A stretch of DNA of 64,000 nucleotides from Dactylosporangium sp. AC04546 (GTDB lineage Bacteria > Actinomycetota > Actinomycetes > Mycobacteriales > Micromonosporaceae): NCBI RefSeq assembly GCF_022095675.1, contig NZ_JAHYSG010000011.1:103778-167777 (forward strand), written 5' to 3'. Shown here one piece after another: positions 32,117 through 41,249 of this stretch (positions are counted from its first letter, which is position 1; each line of letters starts with the position of its first letter). Below the pieces are notes generated by a model. It was not told where the DNA came from and did no database searches. It worked only from the letters and a program-made list of their open reading frames with translations. A program made the translations under genes and the position numbers.

Positions 32117-34774
32117 TCAGCGCTCGCCGGCGCGGAGGACCTCGCTCATCCGCTGCCGGCGGCGTAGCGCCGACTCGACCGGGACGACCACCGCGAGCGC
32201 GGCCAGCAGCGCCCCGGCCACCGCGGCCAGCGACCACCACGGCACGACCAGCGTCGGCGCCGTCTCCTGGGCGGTGAGCAGGCGCAGGTCCAGCGGCCCG
32301 ACCACCAGCCAGGCCAGCAGCGCACCGAGCAGCGGACCGCCCACGGCCGCCAGGAGCACCGGGGGTAACAGCTCCCCCGCCGCCACCCACCGCGCATCAC
32401 GCGGGCGCAGGCCGAGCGTGCGGAGGCGGGTCAGCGTCTGCCAACGGTCCGGCGCACCGGCCGCCGCACCCAGCGCCAGCGCGAGCAGCCCCAGGAGCAG
32501 GAGCATGACGGCCGCGGTCCAGGACAGGCGCAGCAGGCCGGCGGTGAGCGGCGCGGACCGGCGCTCGTGCAGGACATCCTCGCGCAGGACCAGGTCCGCG
32601 CCCTCGGGGGCTGCCACGCGAGAGGTCAGCCAGACCGTGTTCGGGATGGTCGGCACCCCGGCCGCGGCCAGCGCCGCGGTGTCCACGATGACGACGTCGG
32701 ACGAGTCGTCGCCGACCGCCGGTGCGATGCCGACGGCGATCAGCTCGATGGCCGGGGCGTCCTCGCGGTTCAGCTGGATGTGCGCGCCAGGGCGCAGCGA
32801 GCCGCGGACCAGCGCCGGGACAGCCGACGTGGAGGACCGCAACAGTGACAGGTCCGAATTGTCCGGGAGCGGTGTCGACGCCAGTAACCGCTGGTACGCC
32901 GACGCGTCCACGACCACCAGCCGAGCCGACACCGCCGTCGAGTCAGCCGTCAGCCGGACCTGCGAGACCTGCGCGTAGACACCCGGCAGGCCCGGCGGCG
33001 GCGCCGCGGTCAGGTCCAGGCGGGCGTCGGCGCCGACCGTGCGCCAGGCCCCGTCGGAGAGGCCCTGCGAAGCGGTGGCCGCCACCGTCAGCGCGAACGA
33101 CGCCAGCGCGGCGGCCGTCACCAGCGTCAGCGTCGGTAGCGCTCGCGTGGCGGTCTCGGCGGCCCGAGCGGCGCCGAACACTGCCAGCGGGCGGCGGGAG
33201 CGCAGGGCTCTTCGCAGCGCCAGGCCGGTCCCGGCCGGCAGCACCCGCAGCAGGATCAGCGCGCCCGCGAAGGCACCGAGGGCCGAACCGCCGCTCGGCA
33301 GGCCGTCCGTCGTCAGGCCCCGCTGGCGCAGGGCGACGAGCGCCGCGGCCGCGGCCAGGAGCACCGCCCCCTCCAGGGCGAAGCGGCGCAGCGCGGCGGT
33401 GCGGCTGGCCCAGCGGCGGGCGCTGCGGTTGGCCGGGACGCGCCGGTCGTTGGTGGCGCGCGCCGCGGCCAGCGTCCCGAAGAGCGGGGCGGCAACAACG
33501 GCCGTAAGGATCACCGGCAGCGCCCACAGCACTCCCGCGCCGCCGGTCAACAGCAGCGCGACCACCAGGCCGACCGCGCCCGACAGCACGGCCAGCGCGA
33601 GGGACTCGAGGAGCAGCTCCAGCAGCAGCGCCGGCAGGGACGCGCCGCGCAGGCGGGCGGCGGTCAGGGCCGGCACCCGCCGGCGGACAAGGAGGTCGGC
33701 GGCGAGCAGCAGCGCCAGCACCGTCGCCACCAGCACCGCCGTGAGCAGCACCGACGCCTGCGCGGTCGCGGCGTTGACGCGGGTCTGGGCGTCGCGCAGG
33801 ACGCCGTCGAGGTGCGACTCCCACCGCATCGAGTCGTCGAACACGCCCGAGGAGCTCGACGTGGCCTTCAGCGCGACGATGGCCTCGGCGAGGGCGTCGG
33901 TCCGTTCCCAGGTGAGCGCGGACGGCTTCGGCGCGAACTCCACGGCCCGAACGAGCTTGTCCTGGTCGAACGCCAGCCGCGCGTCCGGCAGGGAGTCACG
34001 GGAGAGCAGGCCCGCGAACCGGGTGGTGCCGACCCCGTCGGCCCCCGCCACCGGCCCCAGCAGCGCGGGCACGAGCCGCCACGCCGGGTCGGCCGGGTCG
34101 ACCGGCCGGTAGATGCCGCTGACCCGGACGTCCTTGACGGCCTTCTGCTCGTCCTTGAGCTGGATGCGGTCACCGGGGCGCAGCCCGAGCGCGGTGGCGT
34201 CCGGCTCGGACAGGCCGACCTGGACGGTCCACGGCGGGGCGCTGTACGGCACCTCGTAGTTGTCGTCGGTCGTGCCCTTCGGCGCGGTGCCGGCGATCCA
34301 GGTGACATCGGGCCCGGTCTCGGCCGCGAGATAGGTGAGCTGGAATTTCCGCAGCACGCTGCCGTCGGTGACGTTGAGGACGGGGCTGGTGACGACGGCG
34401 ATCGGCGGCTGGAGGATCCCGCGCAGTTCGGCCCCGAGCTGGAACGCGGCACGGGTCCGCAGGTCGTCGACGTCGTCGGCAAGCTTCGGGACGCGCACCC
34501 GCCCACGGGTGGGCCCGTCGTCGCGCTCCCAGAGGGCGTGGACGGAGATGCCGGCCCCGCTGCTGGCCACCGCGTCCCGGACGGCCTCGTCGGCGGTGTC
34601 CCGCAGCAACGGCGGAACGGCCCCCGCGAGCAGCGTGATGACGGCAACGACGGCGGCGACGAGGAGCAGCGGCCCGGCATCGGCCCGAGCCCGCCCCCGA
34701 ACGCTCGGCCAATGCAGCCCACCAAGCCGAGGCCACCGCGGTGCGCCGACCCGAGTCCACCGCGGCACAGTCAT
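32117..34774 (-). CDS. FtsX-type ABC transporter permease, fourth gene of operon
   Basis: An 885-residue permease with a membrane segment near residue 35-55 (PLLLVAAVVAVITLLAGAV), a large outer domain of about 280 residues, grouped helices at about 330-460, another set near 475-545, a second outer domain, and a final set after LRLSWTAAVMLLLLGLLALA. It shares the FtsX/MacB topology of the preceding gene but is a distinct sequence. ATG at 34774 overlaps the TGA of the upstream permease (ATGA). The two permeases likely form a heterodimer with the two ATPases. Substrate unknown. Confidence 0.85.
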   Translation of the reverse strand: MTVPRWTRVGAPRWPRLGGLHWPSVRGRARADAGPLLLVAAVVAVITLLAGAVPPLLRDTADEAVRDAVASSGAGISVHALWERDDGPTRGRVRVPKLADDVDDLRTRAAFQLGAELRGILQPPIAVVTSPVLNVTDGSVLRKFQLTYLAAETGPDVTWIAGTAPKGTTDDNYEVPYSAPPWTVQVGLSEPDATALGLRPGDRIQLKDEQKAVKDVRVSGIYRPVDPADPAWRLVPALLGPVAGADGVGTTRFAGLLSRDSLPDARLAFDQDKLVRAVEFAPKPSALTWERTDALAEAIVALKATSSSSGVFDDSMRWESHLDGVLRDAQTRVNAATAQASVLLTAVLVATVLALLLAADLLVRRRVPALTAARLRGASLPALLLELLLESLALAVLSGAVGLVVALLLTGGAGVLWALPVILTAVVAAPLFGTLAAARATNDRRVPANRSARRWASRTAALRRFALEGAVLLAAAAALVALRQRGLTTDGLPSGGSALGAFAGALILLRVLPAGTGLALRRALRSRRPLAVFGAARAAETATRALPTLTLVTAAALASFALTVAATASQGLSDGAWRTVGADARLDLTAAPPPGLPGVYAQVSQVRLTADSTAVSARLVVVDASAYQRLLASTPLPDNSDLSLLRSSTSAVPALVRGSLRPGAHIQLNREDAPAIELIAVGIAPAVGDDSSDVVIVDTAALAAAGVPTIPNTVWLTSRVAAPEGADLVLREDVLHERRSAPLTAGLLRLSWTAAVMLLLLGLLALALGAAAGAPDRWQTLTRLRTLGLRPRDARWVAAGELLPPVLLAAVGGPLLGALLAWLVVGPLDLRLLTAQETAPTLVVPWWSLAAVAGALLAALAVVVPVESALRRRQRMSEVLRAGER

Positions 34775-37700
34775 GACGCCACCCGCAGGTGGGCCGCGTC
34801 CGCCCGGCGGACCTGGACGTTGACGACCAGCGTCACCGCGAGAGCGGCCGTCACCAGCAGTCCGGCGAGAAGAAGCCCTTCAGCGGCCCACGGCCAGTCC
34901 GGCCGCGCGGCCGGCGTCGGCGCGGCGCCGGTGTCGGAGCGCACGAGCAGCGGCGCCACGATCCGGGTCGCCAGCGCACCGACGGCGGCTCCGGCGGCGA
35001 GCAGCGGCAGGAGCACGCCAGCGTGTTGACCCAGCAGGACAGCGCGGATCTGCCGGCGCGACATGCCCAGCCCCCGCAGCCGGGCCACCTCCAGGGCCCG
35101 GATCTGCAGGTCGCAGGTCACGTGCAGCACGACGCCGGCGAGCAGCAGCAGGGTGGCGGCCGGCACGAGCAGGCGCAGCGCCGCCGGCAGCCCCGCCCGC
35201 AGCGGCCCCTCGGTCAGCCGGGCCGTCTCGCCGTCGCGGGTGGTCACGGTGCCGAGGTGCAGCCCCGCGACCCGCTCGGCGGCCCCGGCGGTCGGTCCGC
35301 CGACCCACCAGGCGTCGACCGGGAACGCCAGGTCACCGGCGACGGCGAGGGCGCGGGACAGCCGGTCGAGGTCGGCGAGGACGGCGGCGGCCCCAGGTGC
35401 GGAGGGCACGACCGGCACGATGTCCGCGACGGCGATGGCGATCGGTGTCGTACCGATCGTGATGCTGAGCTTGTCGCCGACGTGCGCGCCGATCTCGTCG
35501 GCGAACCGCGCGGAGACGGCGACCGGCACCGGCCCCGGATCCTCGAACGCGGTCGCGACCAGCGTCCGCGCCGCGTCCGGCGGCCCGCTGAACTGCACCG
35601 ACGCCGACATCGCCAGCTCGGTCCCGGTGACGCTCACGGTCTGCCCGCTGATCTGTGTGGGCACCGGCGGCGCGGAGGTGACGGTCCACTGCTGACCGCC
35701 CGCGCTTCCATCGGAAGGGAGCCGCAGCGAAACAGCGATCTTGCTGAGCCCGGCATCGAAGTAGTCGAACGTCGGGGCATCGACCTTCAACGACACCGCC
35801 ACGAGCCGCAAGCCGCCGCACGCCGGCAGCTCGTGCGGGCGGCCGTCGAGCGGGATCGGCGTCCCCACGCACGGCGCACGCATCCCGGTGGCGTCCTCGA
35901 CGAGCAGCCGAGGCGTGACGACGAGCGGAGTGTCCCCGGTGGCGGTGCCGGTGAGCGATCGCGGCACGCCGACCCCGTTGACCACGGCCGGCGGAGCGAG
36001 CGTTGCCCCGACGTCAGCCCAGCTCCGGGAGCCGTCGATCCGCCCGCGCAGCAGCGCATCGGCCCGCCGGGTGTCGACGGCAACGAGCCGCGGCGGATCA
36101 CCACCGCTGCCGAGCCACTGCCCGACGGCGATCCCCCGATCGACGGCCGGACTCACGGTCCCACCGGTGGCCGCGCTGACGGCGGCGCCCTGACCGGCAT
36201 CCGGCGGCGTGGTGAGCGTGAGCGCGAGGTCGGTCCCGACGCCGAGGTCGGCCTGGTCGACCTGCGACCGCTGCCAGGTGGCGTCAAAGGCGATCCCGAA
36301 CGTGCCGGCAGCGCAGGCCAGCCCGACGAGCAGCCCGGCGGCGACGGCTTGCGGCCGCCGCGCCGCCTCGGTGGCGGCCAGCGGCAGCACCAGCCCCCGG
36401 GCCCGGCTGGCCAGCCGGTCTGCGCCCCGCAGCGCCGGCACCACGACGCGCAACGCGAGCGCTGCGCCGGCGGCGAGCAGCAGCGCCGGGGCGAGCACTC
36501 GCACGGCGTCGGCCCGGCCGCTGGATCCGGTCGGCTGCGCGTACAGCTGCCACCACCCGACGGCGGCGAACGCCACGAGGACGAGGTCGGCGCCCGACCG
36601 GACGAACGCCTGCCCCTTGGGCGCGGGCCGCACCACGAGGACGACGGCGAGCGCGAGCGCGCCGCCGAGCACGGCGATGAGCTGCACGGGGGTGACGGCG
36701 GGGCTGGCGACGAGCCCGGCGCCGTCGAGCGGCGGCAGGCGGGTGAGCCCGGAGTGCAAGAGCGAGGAGGCCGGTATCGCCAGTGTGGCGGCGAGCAACG
36801 CCAGCGCGCCCGCCTCGACGGCCGCCACCAACGCGAACTGCCCCGGGCTGATGCCGAGCGCCGACAGCAGCGCGGTCTCCCCCTCACGGACCCCGGCGGT
36901 GAGCCGCCCGGCGAGGGCGAGCGCGGTGGCGGTCAGCACGGCGCCGAGCAGCGCGACGGCCAGCACGACCGCGGTGGTGACCCGCTGCTGCTCGTCGGCG
37001 GCGGACAGCGTGGCGGGAAGGTCGGAGGCGATCCGGCTGATCCGCACCCGGTCGCCGAGTGTGCCCGTGAGCCGCCGGTCGGCGCCGCGCACGGTCGAGG
37101 CGACGGCGTCGAGGTCGCGCCGGTGGGGGTGGGACAGGTCGGGATGCCCGGTGATCTCGAGCCGGTCGAGGGTGGCACCGCTGTCGAGCAGGGCGGGCAG
37201 GGTGACGATGAACGGCCCGTACGCGTTGACCGGCTGGCTGAAGTTCCCGTCCAGGAACCCGGGCGCGGACCCCGCACCGGCGAGCGGGTCGCGGTCCCAG
37301 CCGGCGCCGGGCAGTGGCCGCACGATGCCGACGACGGTCAGCTCGATGTCGGGCTTGCTGGGCCGGGCGAGCTCGGTGCCGAGCGTGACCTTGGACCCCG
37401 GCGAGAGCCCCAGCAGCTGTGCGGTGGACTCGAGCAGCACGGCGTCGCCCGCGGCGGCCGGCCAGCGCCCCTCGACCAGCGACGCCTTGTCCTCCAATGC
37501 GGACATGCCGGAGAGATACGACTGCGCGGGCACGGTGGTGCCGGCCGGGCCGGGCAGCGCCCGCAGTACCGATGAAGCCCGGGTCTGGGTCGTGGTGTCG
37601 AAGGGCCGCAGTGCCTCGGTCACCACGGACTCGGTGTCCGCGGCGACCGACCGGGCGTCCTGGCCCTTGATGGTGACGGTGTATGCCGTGACGTCGACGT

Positions 37701-37866
37701 TCTCGCGAGGCGCCCGCGCCGCCGCCACTTCGAGGGCCCGCTCGCCGGTGCGCGTGATGAGCAGCGCGCACGTGCCGAGCAGCGTGGCACCGATCGCCAC
37801 GACGCCGAGGAGCGCCACGAGCAACGGCCACTGCGCGCGGGCGCGGCGCCTCAGCAGCCTCAACAT
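34771..37866 (-). CDS. FtsX-type ABC transporter permease, third gene of operon
   Basis: A 1031-residue permease, unusually large for the class. N-terminal helix WPLLVALLGVVAIGATLLGT is followed by an outer domain (about 35-290) and helices near 290-360, 390-430, 440-500 and the C-terminal region after PAALRLLVPAATLLLLAGV. The loop LEVARLRGLGMSRRQIRAVL is the coupling region. ATG at 37866 overlaps the stop of the ATPase gene by one base (TGATG). The size comes from two large extracytoplasmic domains. Confidence 0.85.
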   Translation of the reverse strand: MLRLLRRRARAQWPLLVALLGVVAIGATLLGTCALLITRTGERALEVAAARAPRENVDVTAYTVTIKGQDARSVAADTESVVTEALRPFDTTTQTRASSVLRALPGPAGTTVPAQSYLSGMSALEDKASLVEGRWPAAAGDAVLLESTAQLLGLSPGSKVTLGTELARPSKPDIELTVVGIVRPLPGAGWDRDPLAGAGSAPGFLDGNFSQPVNAYGPFIVTLPALLDSGATLDRLEITGHPDLSHPHRRDLDAVASTVRGADRRLTGTLGDRVRISRIASDLPATLSAADEQQRVTTAVVLAVALLGAVLTATALALAGRLTAGVREGETALLSALGISPGQFALVAAVEAGALALLAATLAIPASSLLHSGLTRLPPLDGAGLVASPAVTPVQLIAVLGGALALAVVLVVRPAPKGQAFVRSGADLVLVAFAAVGWWQLYAQPTGSSGRADAVRVLAPALLLAAGAALALRVVVPALRGADRLASRARGLVLPLAATEAARRPQAVAAGLLVGLACAAGTFGIAFDATWQRSQVDQADLGVGTDLALTLTTPPDAGQGAAVSAATGGTVSPAVDRGIAVGQWLGSGGDPPRLVAVDTRRADALLRGRIDGSRSWADVGATLAPPAVVNGVGVPRSLTGTATGDTPLVVTPRLLVEDATGMRAPCVGTPIPLDGRPHELPACGGLRLVAVSLKVDAPTFDYFDAGLSKIAVSLRLPSDGSAGGQQWTVTSAPPVPTQISGQTVSVTGTELAMSASVQFSGPPDAARTLVATAFEDPGPVPVAVSARFADEIGAHVGDKLSITIGTTPIAIAVADIVPVVPSAPGAAAVLADLDRLSRALAVAGDLAFPVDAWWVGGPTAGAAERVAGLHLGTVTTRDGETARLTEGPLRAGLPAALRLLVPAATLLLLAGVVLHVTCDLQIRALEVARLRGLGMSRRQIRAVLLGQHAGVLLPLLAAGAAVGALATRIVAPLLVRSDTGAAPTPAARPDWPWAAEGLLLAGLLVTAALAVTLVVNVQVRRADAAHLRVAS

Positions 37867-38522
37867 CAGTCCAGCTGCCCGTCGTGGATGTTGATGACCC
37901 GGTCGGCGAGCGCCATCATCACCGGGTCGTGCGTGGAGACGAGCGCGGTGACGCCCTCGGACTCGACGACGCCGCGGATGAGCGCCATGACCGACAGCCC
38001 GGTCTCGGCGTCGAGCTGCCCGGTCGGCTCGTCGGCGATGAGCAGGCGAGGCGAGGCGGCGAGCGCGCGGGCGATCGCGACGCGCTGCTGCTGCCCGCCG
38101 GACAGCTCGCTGGGCCGCTGGCCGGCGTGACCGTCGAGGCCGACGAGGTGCAGCAGCAGCTCGACCCGATCCTCACGCTCCTTGGCCGGCATGCGGGCGA
38201 GCCGCAGGGGTGCGCCGACGTTCTCCGCGGCCGACAGCACCGGGATCAGCCCGAAGGTCTGGAAGACATACGACACCTTCTCCCGCCGCAGCCGCGACAG
38301 CCCGTCCTCGTCGAGCTTGGTGACCTCGGTGCCGTCGAGGTGCACTGTGCCCTCGTCGGGCCGGTCGAGCCCGCCGACGATGTTCAGCAGCGTGGTCTTG
38401 CCGGAGCCGGAGCGCCCGACGAGCGCGACCATGGTGCCGGGCTCGACGTCGAACGTGACTCCCTTGAGTGCGTGGACAGACCCAAAAGCCTTCCGCACGT
38501 TTCGTACCGTGAGCAGGCTCAT
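37866..38522 (-). CDS. ABC transporter ATP-binding protein, second gene of operon
   Basis: A 218-residue LolD/MacB-type ATPase: Walker A VGRSGSGKTTLLNIVG, signature LSGGQQQRVAIARAL, Walker B LLIADEPTGQLD. ATG at 38522 overlaps the stop of the preceding ATPase gene (ATGA). It is of normal size, in contrast to the longer first ATPase, and forms the energiser pair of the exporter. Confidence 0.92.
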   Translation of the reverse strand: MSLLTVRNVRKAFGSVHALKGVTFDVEPGTMVALVGRSGSGKTTLLNIVGGLDRPDEGTVHLDGTEVTKLDEDGLSRLRREKVSYVFQTFGLIPVLSAAENVGAPLRLARMPAKEREDRVELLLHLVGLDGHAGQRPSELSGGQQQRVAIARALAASPRLLIADEPTGQLDAETGLSVMALIRGVVESEGVTALVSTHDPVMMALADRVINIHDGQLD

Positions 38523-39427
38523 GCGTCGGGCCGGATCGTCACGTGGTCGGGTTCGAGGGCGAGCCGCACGCGGCGGGTCAGGTTGAGCGCCTCGCGGAAG
38601 TCGCGCGGCACCTGGACGCGGCCGGCCCGGTCCATCACCGCATACTCCTCGGCGATCACGTGCGTGTCGCCGTCCTCGTTGGTGGCGGTGCGGCGCAGCA
38701 CCTCGCTCGACGTGCGCCCGTCGCGGATGGCGACCGTCCGCTCGACCTGCCCGCTGACCGCGGGGTCGTGCGTGACGACGACGACGGTGACACCGTACTG
38801 CTGGTTGACGTCCCGCAGCGCCCCGAACACCTCGGCCGAGGTCGCGGTGTCGAGCTCGCCGGTCGGCTCGTCGGCGAACAGCACCTTCGGCCGATTGGCC
38901 AGCGCGACGGCGATGGCGACGCGCATCTGTTGCCCGCCGGACAGCTGCCCGGGCTTGCGATCCGCACAGTCGCCGACGCCGAGGGCGTCGAGCAGCTCAC
39001 CGGTACGAGTGCGGCGGTCTCTTGGTTTTGATCCGGCCGCCGTCATCGGCAGGTCGACCATCTCGCGGGCGGTCAGATAGGGCACCAGGTTGCTGGCGGT
39101 CTGCTGCCGGACGAACCCGACGGTGTGGCGCCGATAGTGCACCCGGTCCTTGCGGGTCATGTCGAGCAGGTTCCAGGTGTCGACCCGGGCCCGCCCGGCG
39201 GTCGGCGCGTCGATCCCGGCCAGGATGGACAGCAGTGTCGACTTGCCCGACCCCGACGCGCCGACGACGGCGATCATCTCGCCGGCGTCGACGGTCAGGT
39301 CGAGTCCCTGCAGGGCCTGCACCTCGATCGAACCGGTCTGGTAGATCCGGACCAGGCTCTCGCAGACGATGAGCGCGTCCCGGCCGAACTCAGGCGGCCT
39401 GGCCGCCGCCTGCGGCAACGTCAGCAT
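38519..39427 (-). CDS. ABC transporter ATP-binding protein with C-terminal AbrB-like tail, first gene of operon
   Basis: A 302-residue ATPase. The first 240 or so residues are a LolD/MacB-like ATPase: Walker A VGASGSGKSTLLSILAG, signature LSGGQQMRVAIAVALA, Walker B VLFADEPTGELD. After the ATPase comes an extra about 60 residues ending EYAVMDRAGRVQVPRDFREA then LTRRVRLALEPDHVTIRP. That pattern (D-GRV-x2-P-x-R-x2-L) is that of a SpoVT-AbrB swapped-hairpin domain. It could act as a dimeriser or regulatory module. The ATP part and the order ATPase-ATPase-permease-permease with overlaps define a four-gene operon starting at 39427. Confidence 0.85.
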   Translation of the reverse strand: MLTLPQAAARPPEFGRDALIVCESLVRIYQTGSIEVQALQGLDLTVDAGEMIAVVGASGSGKSTLLSILAGIDAPTAGRARVDTWNLLDMTRKDRVHYRRHTVGFVRQQTASNLVPYLTAREMVDLPMTAAGSKPRDRRTRTGELLDALGVGDCADRKPGQLSGGQQMRVAIAVALANRPKVLFADEPTGELDTATSAEVFGALRDVNQQYGVTVVVVTHDPAVSGQVERTVAIRDGRTSSEVLRRTATNEDGDTHVIAEEYAVMDRAGRVQVPRDFREALNLTRRVRLALEPDHVTIRPDA

Positions 39428-39475
39428 CCGCTCCTCCGTCCGCAGTGCCCGCCGTGCACCCGGGACGATAGCCGA

Positions 39476-40075
39476 TCAGGCGTACCACTCGGGGTCGCGA
39501 CCGAGGTACCGCAGCAGCTCGTCGACCTCGTCGTCACCGTCCGCACCGGACACGACCGCCGCGTACGCACCCCACTGGCGCAGCGGCTCGACCAGCTCGC
39601 GGGCGACGACCAACAGATCCCGCGCCAGCTCGGGGGTGAGCGGCGACGGCTGCCCGGTCGCGACGGCGATGTCCCAGGCGTGCACAGCCGCGTCGAGGGC
39701 GCAGGCACCCGCGCCGAGCCAGCCGGCCATCCGGCCCTGCGGCAGCGGCGTGGGCACGTCGGTGGCGTCCTGCGGGATCGTGGCCCAGGCCGCCGCGGCG
39801 GCGCGCATGGTGACCTCGACGAAGTCGGCCGGGTCGGCGCCGTGGAGGTGGCCGTCGGGGGCGAACGGGTCGTACGCCGGCCAGCCGCTGCCGGTGATCG
39901 TCGCCGCGAAGCCGAGCTGGTCGCCGGCCGCGTGCTGCAGGACCTGCGTGACGTTCCACTGCGAGCACGGCGTGGGCCGCTCCCAGTCGCCGTCACGGAC
40001 ACCGGCGACGACGGTCCGCAGGGCGCGGTGCGCCTCGTCGAGGATCGGCCAGGTGCTGCTCAGCTGCTCGTTCAT
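39476..40075 (-). CDS. TIGR03086-type DinB-like metal-binding protein
   Basis: A 199-residue helical-bundle protein with TPCSQWNVTQVLQHAAG near residue 35, the mark of TIGR03086/DinB_2 proteins, and AAVHAWDIAVATG in the middle with a metal-binding His (VHAWD). Members are thiol- (often mycothiol-) dependent or metal-binding enzymes of mostly unknown reaction. ATG at 40075 is chosen because GGGGAGTCACAGTC precedes it. A palindrome upstream (40125-40142) suggests repressor control. Confidence 0.85.
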   Translation of the reverse strand: MNEQLSSTWPILDEAHRALRTVVAGVRDGDWERPTPCSQWNVTQVLQHAAGDQLGFAATITGSGWPAYDPFAPDGHLHGADPADFVEVTMRAAAAAWATIPQDATDVPTPLPQGRMAGWLGAGACALDAAVHAWDIAVATGQPSPLTPELARDLLVVARELVEPLRQWGAYAAVVSGADGDDEVDELLRYLGRDPEWYA

Positions 40076-40124
40076 GACTGTGACTCCCCAGTGCTCGCTC
40101 GTCCCTTGCCCCTCCACTGTAGCA

Positions 40125-40142
40125 GAACGGAACGTTCCATTC
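40125..40142. promoter_or_regulatory. Candidate TetR-type operator
   Basis: GAACGGAACGTTCCATTC is an 18-bp palindrome with one mismatch, overlapping the likely promoter of the DinB-like gene (a TACAGT -10-like hexamer on the minus strand lies at 40114-40119). The GGAACGTTCC core suits TetR-family dimers; no TetR gene is next to it. Confidence 0.5.
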
Positions 40143-40148
40143 CAAGAG

Positions 40149-40862
40149 TTAGGCCGGCTCGGATCGGATCATGCGGATCAGCGCCCGCATGCCGGTGAGC
40201 AGCTCCTGGTGGTCGCTGATGCCGTCGATCGTCGTCTCGATCCGCCGGGCGAGCTGCTCGCTGGAGCGGCGCTGCTCGCGCTGGCCGTCCTCCAGGCGTG
40301 CGGCGTGCTCCTGCACGTCGCCGAGCTCCTGCTTGAGCGCTTCCACGGTGGTGGTGAGGTCGCGGACGCTCGCATTGAGCGAAACGACATCGTCGCGCGG
40401 ATGGGTGCTCTCACGGCGCAGCGAGGTGACCCGTTCGCGGAGGTGGGCGAAGTACGCCCCGGCCGGCCGCAGCGCGGTCGAGAGCAGGTAGAAGCCGGCG
40501 AGGTAGTACCCCACGAGCTCGCCGGAGACGAGGGCGAACAGCGCGGTCGCCGCGGCCGTGACCACGTGACCGCCGATCGCGAAGCGCAGCATCCACCGGG
40601 CGATGCGGTCGGCCTCGATGTCCTGCGACTCGGGCACGTCGATGCCCCGCTGCCGCGAGATCGCGTTCTCGGCGACGATCCGGCGGGCGTCGAAGTACAG
40701 ATTCCACGGCAGCGTAACGAGCACGACCATCCACATGAGCGCCGCGAGCGCCGCCCCGACCGAAACGAGCGTCGAAACGGACACACCCGCGACCTTGCCG
40801 AGCCACGCGAACAGCAGGGTGGCGGCGCCACCCAGCACGACAACTCCCCACCATCTCGCCAT
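40149..40862 (-). CDS. Membrane protein with C-terminal coiled coil
   Basis: A 237-residue protein of unknown function. It has four hydrophobic segments (WWGVVVLGGAATLLFAWLG, LVSVGAALAALMWMVVLVTL, and two near residues 95-135) followed by a long charged helix from LRERVTSLRRESTHPR to the end (about residues 140-225), predicted as coiled coil. The layout recalls membrane sensors or structural anchors. ATG at 40862. A tight palindrome lies upstream (40916-40944). There is no clear partner. Confidence 0.65.
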   Translation of the reverse strand: MARWWGVVVLGGAATLLFAWLGKVAGVSVSTLVSVGAALAALMWMVVLVTLPWNLYFDARRIVAENAISRQRGIDVPESQDIEADRIARWMLRFAIGGHVVTAAATALFALVSGELVGYYLAGFYLLSTALRPAGAYFAHLRERVTSLRRESTHPRDDVVSLNASVRDLTTTVEALKQELGDVQEHAARLEDGQREQRRSSEQLARRIETTIDGISDHQELLTGMRALIRMIRSEPA

Positions 40863-40915
40863 GGTGTCGATGGTGCGGCCCGGCGCGCCGGTCAGGCATG
40901 CGCGTCGCTACTCAT

Positions 40916-40944
40916 CGTGCGATAGGTATCGCTACCTATTCACG
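40916..40944. promoter_or_regulatory. Strong palindrome upstream of the coiled-coil membrane protein gene
   Basis: ATAGGTATCGCTACCTAT (perfect 7-bp arms around TCGC, 40922-40939) is flanked by CGTG and CACG, extending the symmetry to 40916-40944. It lies 54 bases before the start of the minus-strand gene. Likely an operator; the AT-rich core is unlike the surrounding GC-rich sequence. Confidence 0.55.
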
Positions 40945-41238
40945 GTCCCAGTCGAGCGGCACGCGGTCGCGGTTGTCCGGATCGACCCGCACGGGCACCG
41001 CCCCGCCACGGTCAGCCGCGCGAACGTGCGACGATCGCCGGCCTGACCGAAGGAGAGCCGAACCGACGAGAGCACCATGACCGCCGACGAGGCCTTCGCG
41101 TGGGTGCGCAAGCGAATCGACCGCCACGTTCTGGACCGCGCCAAGGCCGAGGAGGCGCAAACACCCGGAGCGACATCCTCAATTCGGACGGTTATGGATA
41201 TGCGAATCGTCCAGTACCGTCTGTGCCCTTCGAGCGGT
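40945..41238. other. Intergenic region before mrr-like gene
   Basis: The gap between the palindrome and the mrr-like gene holds no gene I can support. A reading frame from ATG 41077 begins MTADEAFAWVRKRIDRHV and loosely resembles an ANTAR domain end, but it runs into the mrr gene in another frame and is more likely chance or an old relic. Confidence 0.3.
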
Positions 41239-41249
41239 AGGAGGGTCCG

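Noticed and set aside
41077..41249. Reading frame MTADEAFAWVRKR... resembling the end of an ANTAR domain.
   Set aside because: It has no upstream ANTAR sequence and runs into the mrr gene in another frame; similarity is weak.
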